In this document: one piece after another, positions 44,170 to 56,528 of the stretch
How the letters are laid out: every line of letters starts with the position of its first letter
Numbering within the stretch: the stretch's first letter is position 1
Origin: Chlorops oryzae
Lineage: Eukaryota > Arthropoda > Insecta > Diptera > Chloropidae
DNA: 64,000 nucleotides
Reading direction: 5' to 3'
Assembly (NCBI GenBank): GCA_020466095.1
Contig: CM035807.1
Coordinates: 16,788,985-16,852,984 of the forward strand
The notes under the pieces: model-generated
Database searches by the model: none
What the model was told of the DNA's origin: nothing
The model's input: the letters and a program-made list of their open reading frames with translations, nothing else
Program-made: the position numbers and the translations under genes

Positions 44170-44835
44170 AATCATCTGCTATGGGGAAAAGATCATCGAT
44201 TTTTCAGACGGAGGTCCACGCCTTAGAGCTGTGTGTCAGAGAGTACATACGAAGGAATAATTCGGGTATACCATATATATCTTTTCAGTTAATCAGGCGG
44301 CCCTGATAGCCCTTCCAGCTTTACTATAAACTCCAAACAATTTTATGAGTGGCATGGGCTCCTTCAAACCCTGTCCAAGAGGAACACGGTAACTATATAC
44401 TCGATACCAGGGAACGAAAGACATGCAGGAAATGAAAGAGCCGATTGCCTAGCCAAAAGGGATGCGGCAAACCCTTTCATTGAACCGAAACCGTTCTACG
44501 GGGTTAATAATAGCTACAGAGACGACCTGTTCAGGAAATTGGAAGAGAACAGTGTAATTGAATACCGGAGAGCCCACAAGGAAGCTACACTAATACCTGA
44601 GTAGAAACATAATCAAAATATGTAGTGAACTCTCAACGGGTAATGTAGACTAAAATATCACCTGAAAAAGATGGGAGTGATAAAGGAAGATCTCTGAAGA
44701 CTTTGTAAGTCAGAGCAGGAAATAGCAGAGCATGTTTTGGCAAGAATAATGGGCCTCCAAGCAATTAGTCGTTTTAGTCCCATAGATCTTTTAGGCCTTA
44801 GTGCTCTTACAGCCTTGGTAATAATAATAATAAGT
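44170..44835 (+). mobile_element. 3' fragment of a second non-LTR retrotransposon (RNase H and zinc knuckle)
   Basis: Frames read EVHALELCVREYI, then IYSIPGNERHAGNERADCL (the RNase H block around the last Asp), then LCKSEQEIAEHVLARI (zinc knuckle remnant), with stops and frame changes between. It ends in a TAA repeat at 44817-44832. Strongly 5'-truncated and decayed. Different in sequence from the 14512-16545 element. Confidence 0.75.
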
Positions 44836-45681
44836 TCATTTCAATAACATAGTTAATATTAGTCAACCTTAACAATAGGTTGATTGCGACTAAGAAATTC
44901 ACCATTCCGTTAAAAATTCTCCTTCGAAAAGTGAAACTCTTTAGAGGGGAACAGAATGTAATCAAATCAAAGGTTGAAAGTGAGATTACAGCATGGATAT
45001 CTGAACCTTGCTGAACTTAAAATGTATCCCCTCAAAGTAAGGTTCCGAGGCAATCAGAAAAAAGCTGAGAGGATTCCCAAAACTGTAGACAAAGCAGAAT
45101 GGGGATTAAATGTAAATCCTTTCAACCACGATCCCCTACTCATATTGAACCCTTGCAGTACATTTCAGTACTGTATGCATATGTGAGTGCGCTCTTTTTT
45201 AAAAATCCTTCGTAAGGACAACATTGAAGCTCGCCATTTGCTTTAGCCGACTGAATACAGTTAACAATCCTGCCGGTTCATCCTTTTTTGACTGATATCA
45301 GTCAAAACTCCCTTCGAACACGACATATTATAATTAATTAAAGAAAAACGCGAACGGGACATAAAATATAAAACATAAAAGACGAACGAACTGTGAGCTG
45401 GCTATTAAAATGAATTGTGATATAAAATGCCTCGAAGGCGTGACCACCGAACGACGAACTCTGGCAGGGTCTCATGAACCGCAAACACGCAAAGTACCGG
45501 AACGAAACTGACTGACTGCGACTGCGACTGGAACGATGACACCGACGACCGCATCAGTTCGCTAAAAGTGACAGTTACGAAACATTCATTTCGTTGTCGC
45601 GAAGTCCTGCTTAATACAGCGAATGACAGCCAATGATTCCGACTTGTGACGGACGGATATCATCACGTGGCATGAGGTGGG
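44836..45681. other. Noncoding stretch
   Basis: No gene recognised; the patch 45400-45660 is GC-richer but has no long frame with domain content. Confidence 0.35.
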
Positions 45682-45784
45682 CAGATTTTGTTTTTTTTAT
45701 TTATTTTTATATTTTTTTAAATTTTTTTTAATAATATTTTTTTAATTTTTTTTTTTATTTTTTATTTTTTTTATTTTTTTTTTT

Positions 45785-45821
<37 letters not shown>

Positions 45822-45822
45822 G
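45682..45822 (+). repeat. T-rich low-complexity tract
   Basis: About 140 bp of T with scattered A, ending in a long uninterrupted T-run. Confidence 0.95.
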
Positions 45823-48800
45823 CAGCCACTGTGAATACATTTTATGGTCCTTAAAAACATATTCGCCCTAACGATTCTCAACGATGGCGTTTTCATGCTG
45901 GATAGTGCCGCCATGACAACTTCTCACTGAAATGGCGTTTTCCCTTGTTGTGCCATTTTTTCTGTTTTCTTCTTACAAATTTTTCCCATCACGTGGTTTT
46001 ATGTATCATTACACGATTTTATTTCTTTTTCATAATTTTTTATTATGCTTTCATTACCTTTATGAATCTTTCTTTTTCGGGTTTTTCCCCTCAACAAAAA
46101 AATAAAGGACGAAAAAAAATGTTTTATAAAAAATGATAAGAAATAATCAAATATAAAAGAAATAAAGAAATGGACATTATAAAGTCGAAAGAAGCTGAGT
46201 ATTTACGAAATGTTTTAATTTAATGACATCATTTTGTTGGACATAATTTCGTCATTTATCTTACTCATTTCAGACTTGAGTTACACGCTTTCTTTGTAGC
46301 CATATAATTAATGTAAGTCATTTGGGGAACGAATTCCAAAGAAAGCTACCAGCATTACGCCTTTATCTCTGCTTCACTTTCAATTTGTTCATTACATCAA
46401 TTAAATGTTGTAAGGAAATAATTTTTAAGGTTTATGTGTTTCTGCAGCTCTTATCGGTGGGTATATGTATATATGTATATATTTATGCAGTGATTTGATG
46501 TAATTATGTCACATTTTCTAGGGGAAGAACGACGCTCAGAACTGGCTCTGTTGCAGTTTCAGAAGTTTTTTTTTATCGCATGAGATATTTTTTGTAAACT
46601 TTGAAATCTTTTGAGAGATACAGTTGAGGGCCCATGCTCAACAAGGAGAGAAGGACAGCAGTAAGTAGTAAGTAAGTAAGCAGAAAAGATTCTAATGAAA
46701 TGTAGGTACATGGAGTACAAACTTCAGTTCAAATTCTTAAGGAAAAAGGCTTAAATTTTTCTTTGATTAAATCACTAGGTCCTTTGGAAACGGAATAACT
46801 TTGTTATTTATTCTTATTTATCAAAATTACCTTCATTATTTTAGTCGATCGCTTCACCTGAAATTCTTTTTATCCAAATCTCAACTCAATAAATTTCTCA
46901 TGAAATCAATGAAAATGTGAGTTTTTCTTGCGAATACTTCCTCACGCCCACTCTTATCTCGATGAATGCTTATTTTTAGACATACCTACATAATTGCATG
47001 CAGCACTTCCACAGCACGTTCATGTGCACGTATGTATGTACGAGTATGTATAATTCGAAGTATCTTACTTTCAATCACACTTTTCAATTTCTTTTGTTGC
47101 CAATCTTGCAATTAAGGCAATTACGAAATGTTGCAGGCAACTTTTAAGCGTGTAATTATTATTGCATGTGCAACAATGTGCAAACTCAGTTATACAAACG
47201 TTGCTGAGTACTGTATCGAAAGTAAAAACCAAAATCTCAGATATTTTAAGCAATTGAAAGTTAAAAGTATTTTCTTACATCGATTGCTACATGCCGAAAG
47301 TTGAAACGTTGAAACTGAAAATGTGAATGCAACAAAGAAAAGCCGAGAGTGAATAATAAGTGACCTATTTAAGTAGAGCTCTGCAGCAGCAGCAGCAGCA
47401 TTATTAGTGAATTTTTGTCTTAAGGGAAATCATGTTCGGTCATGATGTAGAGTTATGTATCTTTCAAATGAAATTTAATTGTCCGTTTGAAAGTGCCGAG
47501 AATTTTGTAATTGAAAGATTATCGTTATAATGAAATTATTTTAATGAAAGCTTTTCCCGCTTTAAATCACAATTTTGAGAATCTATGTATCTATGTTAGT
47601 TTATAATACAATTTAGATTTTGCCATGGCAACGTTATTGAAAATATTCAGTCCCAATAACGAGCTCTCGGCCGATGTGGTACGCATCGCTGAATCACTAT
47701 AGAATTTGGGTGTCATCTAACTTTTCATTAAGAATTAAAAATTTCATTAATTAATAAAAATATTAACAAAAAATATAAAAAAACTAAATACATTAATTTA
47801 TTATTTATTTAATAAATAAGTAAACAAATAAAAACATTAATTAAGAGGGATGCTCGCAAAAAAGACTCAGTTATATGAACCCAAGACGTCGCTGAATGAA
47901 GAGCGAAAACAAGAGAATTTTCATAAACTAGCCAGGAAATCTTTTACCCGGTTTGGGGTTTAGTTATGTGCATCTCTCTGTATACCCAAACTCCTGTCGG
48001 AACTTAACTTCTTGCACAATAAACTCATTGTTACAGCCTTAGGAAATATCTTGGCTTTTAGGGTTCTTTCGTTCATCGAATTTTACGGGGACGAGAAGCA
48101 ATAAACAGGAAATAAGCGGAATATTAGCAAAACCTTATGGGATTGATAAGGGGGATATAAAAATTGTGAAAACGATAAGTGTTGTGTAAATCATTTAAAG
48201 TCAAAACCAAATTCACTATCAGAGGACCGCGCAAAATTTTGGCGAATTTCTTTTCTAAATCCCACCATATAGTTAATTTCCTTTATAACAAATTGAACCA
48301 AATACCAAATTTTACCTTATTGTGGATATTAAATTTTTGTGGTTCCTGTGAAATTTAAGAAAGTTCTTCAATTTATTTGAAAACTCCTAAGAAAATATTT
48401 TTGAAATTTTCCCAATTCGAAATCCATTGGGCCGCCATTTGAATTTAAAAATTCATTTTAGCTTAAACGACTTAAAGAATGTACAAAGAATATTTTGTTT
48501 AAATATTTCGAAGGTTTTAAATTTTTGTATTTTGTTCCTTATAAATCTTAGTTTTGAAAATTCCGTCCGTTTTAAAAGGTGTCCGCGGGAGTGTCCGCAT
48601 ATAAGGGGTTTTTTTGGGGTTGCAAACGATTTTAAAATTTTGTCCTTATAAGATCCCGCTTGGGAGTTCCCTGGAGGTTTCATGAATCAACCTGAAGAAG
48701 GGAACCCAAAAATGAAAAATCCCGTAAAGTCCAAGGCTTTTTTTGGGTAAACCAATTCGACTTGAAATAATGGACCGTGAGAGGAAGGAAATAGGGTTGA

Positions 48801-50095
48801 AAGCGTCAAATAATAACACCAAACAAATTAATTTAATAAAAAGATAACGTTTAAACCGAAAATTTAAATCCAAACGGACCCAAAAAAAAAACAAAAAAAA
48901 CAAAAGCAAAAAATCTACATAAACCCCAAAATACAACAACCTAAAAACCAAAACCCCACGAAAAAGGAAACTGCACAAAACCTTCTTAACCTTCACAAGT
49001 AATACCAAAAAAGAAACCGTCCCCAAAATTCACCCTGTTTAACAACCCAACAGATCAAAATTAACCTTTAAAGGTTAAAACGAAGGACCTCCATTAAAAT
49101 ATTGAATTCGAAACACGGGGATTTAAAAAATTTCGAATTATCGAGGTTTTAATAACGAGGTCGATGTAGCACAAAGAAAATTGTAGGCGAACTCTTACCT
49201 ACAATAGACATAAAAATTTACAAGATTGTAGGAGGACCTGTCTAACAATGCTTACTTATGTGGTGTAGGCTTCATCTACAAAACGGCCACGCTCTAACAA
49301 AAGTATACTAGAATGGTATATGAGGTCGTATGCATTATCGCCTACGGCCCAAGAAATGTTTCGTTCATCGCTTCTGTAAGCAGCATTTCAGCATCTGGAA
49401 CCTTTTAACCCATTTTTGACCGACAACAACAAATTTGAATTGATTTTGTGCTTTTAAAGACACAGTCGGCAAAAAATGGGTTAAGTATAAAAATAGAATT
49501 ATCTGTCATAGACGTATTTAGAATTTGGAATCATCCTAATTAAGGCGGAAGCAAATTCGCCGAAATACGTATAGACTTTATATACAAAATGAAGGGTGAA
49601 ATAAAAGTAAAAATTTCGAACTTTCGTTCAACTAAAAACCCTCTAATTCTGGCTCCGTTTCTACGGACTTTTTTCGAATAAATTTCCAAAAAAAAAAATA
49701 AAAAAACAAAAAAAAAAATAATTTATATTCGAACTTTTCATTGAACAAAAAAAAATTGTGGCATTAGAGGGTTAAGGACTTCCATTCATACAAAAATAAC
49801 GCATGTCATTAGTTTCAAAAATCAGTACACAAAAATAGCGTAAAAAAGTAATCTGTCAGTAAAAATTCGCGCAAAAAAAACCCCCCAACAAAGCTCGTTG
49901 AGTTTGACGAAAAATTCCCGAAAGGTTTATCGCTTCAAAGCATCGCTTTGACATTTCTGCTTAAAAAATCAATGCATTTTTGTTTTTTCTCAATATTTAT
50001 TCATTTTATTCAAACAGTTTTTTTTTTCCTTTAAGCCAACGTGATTAAGGTTGGCTTAAAAACGAGGTCACTACGCCACTAGCCAATATAAAAAA
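45823..50095. other. Noncoding stretch, partly of doubtful quality
   Basis: No gene recognised. A CAG run (about 47384-47400) and GTATGTA runs occur. From about 48300 to 49150 the text is rich in doubled and tripled bases. A fragment of the pogo-like words (TGTCCGCGGGAGTGTCCGCA) appears at 48580-48600 in distorted form. The minus-strand frame at 48646-49026 is low-complexity hydrophobic and not credible. Confidence 0.4.
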
Positions 50096-50127
50096 AAAAA
50101 AGAAAAAAAAAAAAAAAAAAAAAAAAG
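50096..50127 (+). repeat. A-run
   Basis: Nearly pure A of about 35 bases at the left edge of the repeat block that follows. Confidence 0.9.
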
Positions 50128-50199
50128 CAAATGGTCAAGCCCCTTTTCCCAGCGTCCCGACTTTGGCGACTTGTTTTGTTTTATTTGTGGGCTCATGGG

Positions 50200-50930
50200 G
50201 GAAATAAATTTTTCCCTAAATCTTTCATTCGCCGGTGAACCTATGTTGGAATTCGAATTCTCCCTTTTACTTGAAGACGTCTTTTTTGTTGGCTGGCATG
50301 GCGGGCCTAAAAAAAATTTTCCACACCTTTCATTCGCCTTGGTGAACCTATGTTGCAATTTGAAGCTTCTACGCCTTTTACTTCGGAAGTTACAAAAATC
50401 TTTATTTTGGGCGGGCAGTGGGCAGGCCACAAAAAATTTTTTCCTACACCTTTCATTCGCCTTGGTGAACCTATGTTGCGAATTTGAACTTCTACGCCTT
50501 TTACTTCGGAAGTTACGAAAAATCTTTATTTGTGGGCGTGGCAGGGGCACCCCAAAAAATTTTTTCCTACACCTTTCATTCGCCTTGGGAACCTATGTTG
50601 CGAATTCGAAGCTTCTACGCCTTTTACTTCGGAAGTTACGAAAAATCTTCATTTTGGGGGGCAGTGGGCGGGCCAAAAAAAAATTTTCCTACACCTTTCA
50701 TTCGCGTCGGGAACCTATGTCGAATTCGAAGCTTCTACGCCTTTTACTTCGGAAGTTACGAAAAACTTCTTTTTGGGCGTGGCAGTGGGCGGGTCATAAA
50801 AAATTTTTTCCTACACCTTTCATTCGCCTTGGTAACCTAGTTGCGAATTTGAAGCTTCTACGCCTTTTCTTCACAAGTTACGATAAGCCCTTAATTTTGG
50901 GCTTATTTGTGGGCGTGGCTCGAGGTGGGC
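50200..50930 (+). repeat. About 120-bp tandem repeat, five to six units
   Basis: Each unit reads roughly CCTACACCTTTCATTCGCC, then GAACCTATGTTG, GAATTTGAAGCTTCTACGCC, TTTACTTCGGAAGTTACGAAAAA, and TGGGCGTGGCAGTGGGCGGG. Units differ by small changes. It keeps long frames open by chance because the unit length is near a multiple of three; the 360-codon frame across 50171-51253 is such an artefact. Confidence 0.85.
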
Positions 50931-51039
50931 GGCGTCCATTTTTTGCCAGGATATGTCCCTTTTCGTATTTACCAGTACACCAAATATCAATGGAATGGTT
51001 GAGTGGTTCGCAATTACAAGTTTTACTGAAAACACATTA

Positions 51040-51369
51040 TATTCATTTGTGGGCGTGGCAGTGGGCGGATGTCTCCCATTTTTACTTAGGATCATACTCG
51101 GATCCCGATAACCTGTGTGCCAAATTTCACTTGATTGGTCCAGCCGTTTGGAGGAGATCCGACCACGGACGGACGGACGACGGACAACGGAAGACGGACG
51201 GACGGACGGACGGACGGACGGGACAACGGACAGACGGACAGACGGCATTCTAAATCGATTCATTTTTGATCCTGATCATTTCTATATACATTTTTCTATA
51301 TCTCCGGAGCTTAATTCCCCTGTTACAAGATTTGCACAAAACTAATATACCCCGCTTACGCGGGTAAAA
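51040..51369 (+). mobile_element. End of a dispersed element: GGAC run, AT-rich block, terminal hairpin
   Basis: After GGGCGTGGCAGTGGGCGGATG comes a (GGAC)n tract at 51165-51245, then CTAAATCGATTCA, TGATCCTGATCA, TATATCTCCGGAGC, and finally the hairpin ACCCCGC-TTAC-GCGGGT (about 51349-51366). This succession is familiar to me from dispersed repeats in flies; superfamily not assigned. A hairpin just inside the end would fit a Helitron-type terminus, but this is only a suggestion. Confidence 0.5.
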
Positions 51370-52559
51370 AACCAACGCAGCCAACGCTGAGTCAAGCCAA
51401 GACGGCGGTATTTTCCATTGTTAGCGCTTCGCTTGCACTTCTTTCGGCGTGAGCTCGCTTCTGTTTGATACTTTGTGGTAACACTTACAATTGGTAAATC
51501 ACTTTTGGATGGCAGCCGCTAACCGCCGACCGCCGACTGCCTTTGATTCCACTAGACTCGCAGCAAGGCATGAAACAGTAATAAAGCTATGAAGCAATCC
51601 GTAATTGCTCCACTCTGCTCGTGCACACTGAAGACTGGCTCTCTGGTTCGGTTCGTTGGCTCTGGCAACTGGCAGCTGGCACGGTAATTGTGAACCGAAA
51701 TTTTTCGGGCAACGATTGCACGAATACATCGTACATTTCTGCCGATACTTTTCCGAATTGCTTGCATTAGAAATGTTGCATAATCGCATAAGAAATTTGG
51801 CTTAAAACAAGCAAACGAGTTTCACTTTTTTTTTAATTGCAGTCAAGGAAATCGCATGTTTTCCCCCATCGATTAATCAATTTTGATGAGCGGAATGGAA
51901 AATTTTTGTCTTGAGGGTTTCCTTAATTTATTTAAATAATACAGATAAAAACTTAACGACCTAATTTTCTATGAATATAACACATTTGGCTAATTTTAAC
52001 AGTACAGAGCAACGTATGGAACGGACGCCCTGCGTCGACGTTCGTCCCATCGGGAACTGATGATGGTAATGCTGATGGTCTTATTGTGTTCCAGCTCTCG
52101 ACCCTAGAAGAAAATTCGTTCAAACAATTTTCTCCATCTTCGTCTATACATCTTCCTTCGACTCCTCCTCGTCCTCCTCCGGTTAGTCTCCTCTTTCGTC
52201 AGCTCAACGTGAATGCGTCTAGACTTGTTCGTTTGGTTTCTTCGATTTTTCGATTCTTCGATTATTCTAGTAGTTCTTCGTTCGTTCTCTTGAAAAGCAA
52301 TGTCTTGAAATATTTGTGCTGTGGTGGCGGCGGCAGCGGCTTCTGATGTAGCTGCTGCACTTGTTGTTGTATGAGATTTCGTGAAAGTGAGCGCCTCTTA
52401 AGCTTGTTGGCTTGTGATCGCTATCTGTGCTAGTATGTAGAAAATTCCCTATTTACATCCCTATATCATATAGCATTTTGTTTTGTTTTGTGTTGTATTG
52501 TGGTTTTTGTTGTAAGTCCGCTTACTCAGTACGCAGCACCTTTTCTTAAGGGTACCTTC
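51370..52559. other. 3' flank of the Vajk-like gene
   Basis: Probably includes the 3' UTR of the minus-strand gene. The first AATAAA on that strand that I found is at 51927-51932, which would give a UTR of about 630 bases; uncertain. No other gene seen. Confidence 0.35.
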
Positions 52560-53718
52560 TTATTTTTTGTGATGATGGTAATCATAGTGCTCATGATGAT
52601 GGTGCCCCTCTTTGTGTTCAAAGATTGGCACTTCTACATGATATTTCTCCGGTATGGGAATTTCTTTGTGTACCGGAAATTTGACTTCTGAGTAAACTGG
52701 GTATGGCTTCTCAATCGGTACTTTCACTTCGTATGGGACAGGTTTCTCAACGGTGTAAGGGACTTTCTTTTCGACTGTGTAAGGTTTTGGGACAGGAACT
52801 TTGACATGAACCGGATAGGGCTTTTCAACTTCGACCTTGTATGGCTTATCAACTGGATATTTTACTTCGTACGGAACCTTCTTTTCTATTACGACTGGAT
52901 ACGGCTTTTCTACTACTACCGGATATGGCTTTTCAATTTCAACCGGGTAGGGCTTCTCCACAGGCACCTTAACTTCGTACGGCACTTTCTTGATCACTTC
53001 GTACGGTTTTGGCACAGGAACCTCAACTTTCACTTCATACGGTACCTTTTTGATGACTTCGTATGGTTCTGGAATGGGTACTTTCACTTCGTACGGGACT
53101 TTTTTGATGACTTCGTATGGTTCTGGTACGTGAACTTTGACTTCGTACGGCTTATCGACGGGCACTTTGACTTCGTACGGTATCTTCTTGATCACTTCGT
53201 ATGGTTTTGGTACGTGAACCGGATATTTTACGTATTCTTTCACATGAACGGGTACTTTCTTCTCTACAATATACGGTGCCGGGACATGTACTTTCACTTC
53301 GTACGGGACTTTCTTTTCAACTGTGTATGGAACATGCTTTAAGACTGTATAATGTACGGGTACTTTCTTCTCGATTGTTATTGTCTTGATGTGCTCATGT
53401 TGAACATGATGATGATCGCCGAAATGTAAGCCACGCTTTTCAACCTTCTTTTCATCGGTCGCTGCAGGAGCGACTTCTGCTGCTTTTTTATCTTGTGACG
53501 CTGCAGCGACTTCTTCACTGCAACTGACCATCGCCACGCACAAGGCGAGACAAGGAAGAAGAAACTATAGAAACAAAAAACAAAATTTTAAGGTAATTAG
53601 TCGTTCATTTCATTTCAATAATTTTTTGTTTTTCTGTTCGACAATCACTTGTCCTTAAAAGGACATATTTTTTTGTATTATCGAAATTTATCCGTTCACA
53701 GCTATTTACCATTTGCAT
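52560..53718 (-). CDS. Vajk-like secreted repeat protein (probable cuticle protein), two exons
   Basis: Exon 1 (53718-53710) encodes only Met-Gln-Met; after a 145-bp phase 0 intron (donor GTAAATAG, acceptor TTTCTATAG) exon 2 runs from 53564 to the TAA at 52560, giving 337 residues. The joined N-terminus [18 protein letters not shown] is a clean signal peptide, which supports this splice. The mature part has a short acidic/Ala region, a His patch (DHHHVQHEH), then about 20 PYxVxKKVPYxVKV-type repeats with alternating Val and Lys, and a His-rich tail ([16 protein letters not shown]). This composition is typical of the Vajk cuticular proteins of Drosophila, which lie in the Nimrod cluster there. 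A structural role in cuticle is inferred. Which Vajk paralogue it is cannot be told from repeats alone. Confidence 0.8.
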
Positions 53719-53800
53719 TGTTGAGCTGACTTGGAGTGACGGTTTCAGAGGAAAACTATGCCACGAAAACTGCTTCACCAATAACGAGATTCAACCTGCG

Positions 53801-53805
53801 ACTGA
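53801..53805 (-). promoter_or_regulatory. Initiator (TCAGT) of the Vajk-like gene
   Basis: TCAGT on the minus strand, about 32 bp downstream of the start of the TATA box; predicted transcription start. It leaves a 5' UTR of about 85 bases before the ATG at 53718. Confidence 0.6.
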
Positions 53806-53827
53806 TTGAACAGTTGCTAATCTAACG

Positions 53828-53836
53828 TTTTATATA
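53828..53836 (-). promoter_or_regulatory. TATA box of the Vajk-like gene
   Basis: TATATAAAA on the minus strand, correctly spaced from the TCAGT initiator. Confidence 0.7.
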
Positions 53837-55149
53837 CTCCGGATTTTCGCGGCTACACTTGGCTCGTTCGTTCGTTCGTTCGCTGGATCTTGCCAACACA
53901 CATTCACTCAATCCGCATTAACTAACTATTGTGCCACGATATTCGGTCAGCCTAGACGCCAATGACGTTGGCTCTGCGCCGACTGCAGCTCCATTGGGCT
54001 CTTCGTGCAACATGGTGCTGTATAGCAGTGTCTAGATTGCTGCTACAAAAAAAAAAAACTTTAAATTAAAATAAAACAAAACCGAAGAAAACCGCAAGCA
54101 CCGTTTTAAATTCATTGAAATAAACAGGAAAATTCGCTTGCTACCGATCATTACTGCTTCTTTGCCTATCTTTGCCCCTTATATAATCGACCCGTTTCCA
54201 TACGCTGCACATGGAAAACAAAAGTGCGAACGCTGACCCAAAATGGAAAGCTTTTTCGGTCTCACTTTTTATTATTTTTCGAATACGATCGCGGACGAAC
54301 AAACAAAAAAAAAACCGTTAATAAAGAAGATCGAATGGGAAATAAAATCATCAAAATTTTCAATTATTTTCGTTTTTAGTTTTGTATTTTTTTATAATTT
54401 TTTTATTTTATTTTTCGCTCCATTTCTTTTTTTTGTATTATGCAATATTGTTATCGTTATCGCTAATGCGATATTTCGTTGTCATCTGCGTCATTTAAGT
54501 GTCAGACATTGACATCGCTCAGCGTTGGCAATTATGCTGCGCGCAAGCGTCTTGTTTACGCGTTGTTCGTAAAGCTTCCGCTCTTTGTGCTCGTAATTCA
54601 ATCTGTTTGTGTCATGCCAACGACTTCAGTTAACCAGTGCCATAAGTTGGCAGTTAGCTGAACCAAATGCTAAGCGTGTCTATTGCATTATGTTAATAAA
54701 CTTGAATGCGATTTGAAAGATTTTGTGGCAATGCAAGAAAGTTAATGTCGCAATATCACTTTCTTGTCAAGGGAAGAAATGCTTCAAACAAGAAATATGA
54801 TAATGAAAGGGAAATGATGGTAATTAAAGACAACAAAACAGTTCAACGGATATAAAGTGAAGGTATTCGTTTCGATTTTTTCCTCAAACGGAAATGGTTT
54901 GATTGAAAATGAAAAAAAAAAAAAACATAGGTATGAAAATTAATGAATAGTTTATTGTTTTAATAAATTTTGCGTCTGCAAGTCTGCGAAATTAACTTCA
55001 ATAACACAAGGAAATTTTTAGATTAGGTTATCATGGATATCAGCCACAGCAGTCTCTTCAGAAAGCAATGACCTCATGGCTTTTCTTCGATCGAATATGG
55101 GATATGGGGATTATCTAGAGATCTATATATTTTAGACTATATATTATGT
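53837..55149. other. Upstream region of the Vajk-like gene, noncoding
   Basis: Contains a CGTTCGTTCGTTCG run at about 53867-53882 and A-rich and T-rich tracts. No second gene seen. Confidence 0.4.
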
Positions 55150-56528
55150 ATACACAAGTCATATCCTATCGTATATCTTATCCAATTATCTTTCATATCT
55201 TATTCTATACTATTACTTCTCATCTTATCTTATCCATTATTATCTTATCCCATCTTATCTTCAATAACTATCTTACCTTTTCTAATAACTTATTTATCTA
55301 TTCCTAAACTATTTTATCTCATTTCCTAAATATCTTATCTTATATTTTTATCTTACTTATATTATTTATCTTATCTATATCTATTATTTGATGTTATCTT
55401 ATCTCACTATATCTTATTATAACTTATTATATCTTATTATATTTTATTGTTTCTTATTATATCTTATTATATCTTATTATACTTATATATCTTTTATATT
55501 TATTATATCTTATTATCTATTATTATCTTATAATCTATTATATCTTATTATCTTATTATATCTTATATCTTATTATATCTTATCCTTATACTTAATATAT
55601 GTTATTATATCTTATCTTATTTTATCTTATCCTTATTTCTTATTAAATCTTATTATATCTTATTATATCTTATTCTATCTTATTATATCTTACTATATCT
55701 TATTATATCTTATTATATCTTATTATATCTTATTATATTCTTATTATATCTTATTAATATTCTTATTATATCTTATTATATCTTAATTATATCTTATTAT
55801 ATCTTATTATATCTTATTATATCTTATTATATTTTATTATATCTTATTGTATCTTATTATATCTTATAATGTCTTATTATATCTTATTAATATCTTATTA
55901 TATCTATTATATCTTATTATATCTTATATTCTATCTTATTATATCTTATTATATCTTATTATATCTATTTATTATATCTTATTACTATCTTATTATATCT
56001 TATTATATCTTATTGTATCTTATTATATCTTATAATGTCTTATTATATCTTAATATTTATTATATCTTATTATATCTTATTATATCTTATCTTATTATAT
56101 CTTATATCTTATTATATCTTAATTAATCTTATTATATCTTATTATATCTTATTTATTTATCTTATTATATCTTATTTATTTTATTATATCTTTATCTTTA
56201 TTTTATATCTTATTATATCTTATATTATATCTTTTATCTTATTTTATCTTATTATATCTTATATTATTATATCTTATCTCATTATATCTATTCTTATTAT
56301 ATTTATCTTATTATTATCTTATATCTTATCTATATCTTATCTATCTTATTATATCTTATTTATCTTATATGTATCTTATAATGTCTTATTATATCTTATT
56401 ATATCTTATTATATCTTATATATCGTATCTTATTATATCTTATAATGTCTTATTATATCTTATCTTATCTTATCTTACCTTATATCCTATACTATATTTT
56501 CATTTTCTATCTTATTCTATCCTATTCC
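55150..56528 (+). repeat. 1.4-kb minisatellite, 10-bp unit ATCTTATTAT
   Basis: The core is a long run of ATCTTATTAT, most regular at 55640-55870 and 55990-56130, with variant and shortened units (ATCTT, ATCTTAT) towards both ends. The reading frames across it (Leu/Ile/Tyr/Ser only) are produced by the repeat. Confidence 0.95.

Noticed and set aside
48646..49026. 126-codon minus-strand frame with hydrophobic residues
   Set aside because: Arises from A-rich runs in a stretch of doubtful quality.
50171..51253. 360-codon open frame on the plus strand
   Set aside because: It is produced by the ~120-bp tandem repeat and continues into the GGAC run. The peptide repeats the DNA unit and overlapping frames are equally open.
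52806..53342. 178-codon frame on the plus strand
   Set aside because: Antisense of the Vajk-like repeats; the periodic codons keep the opposite strand open.
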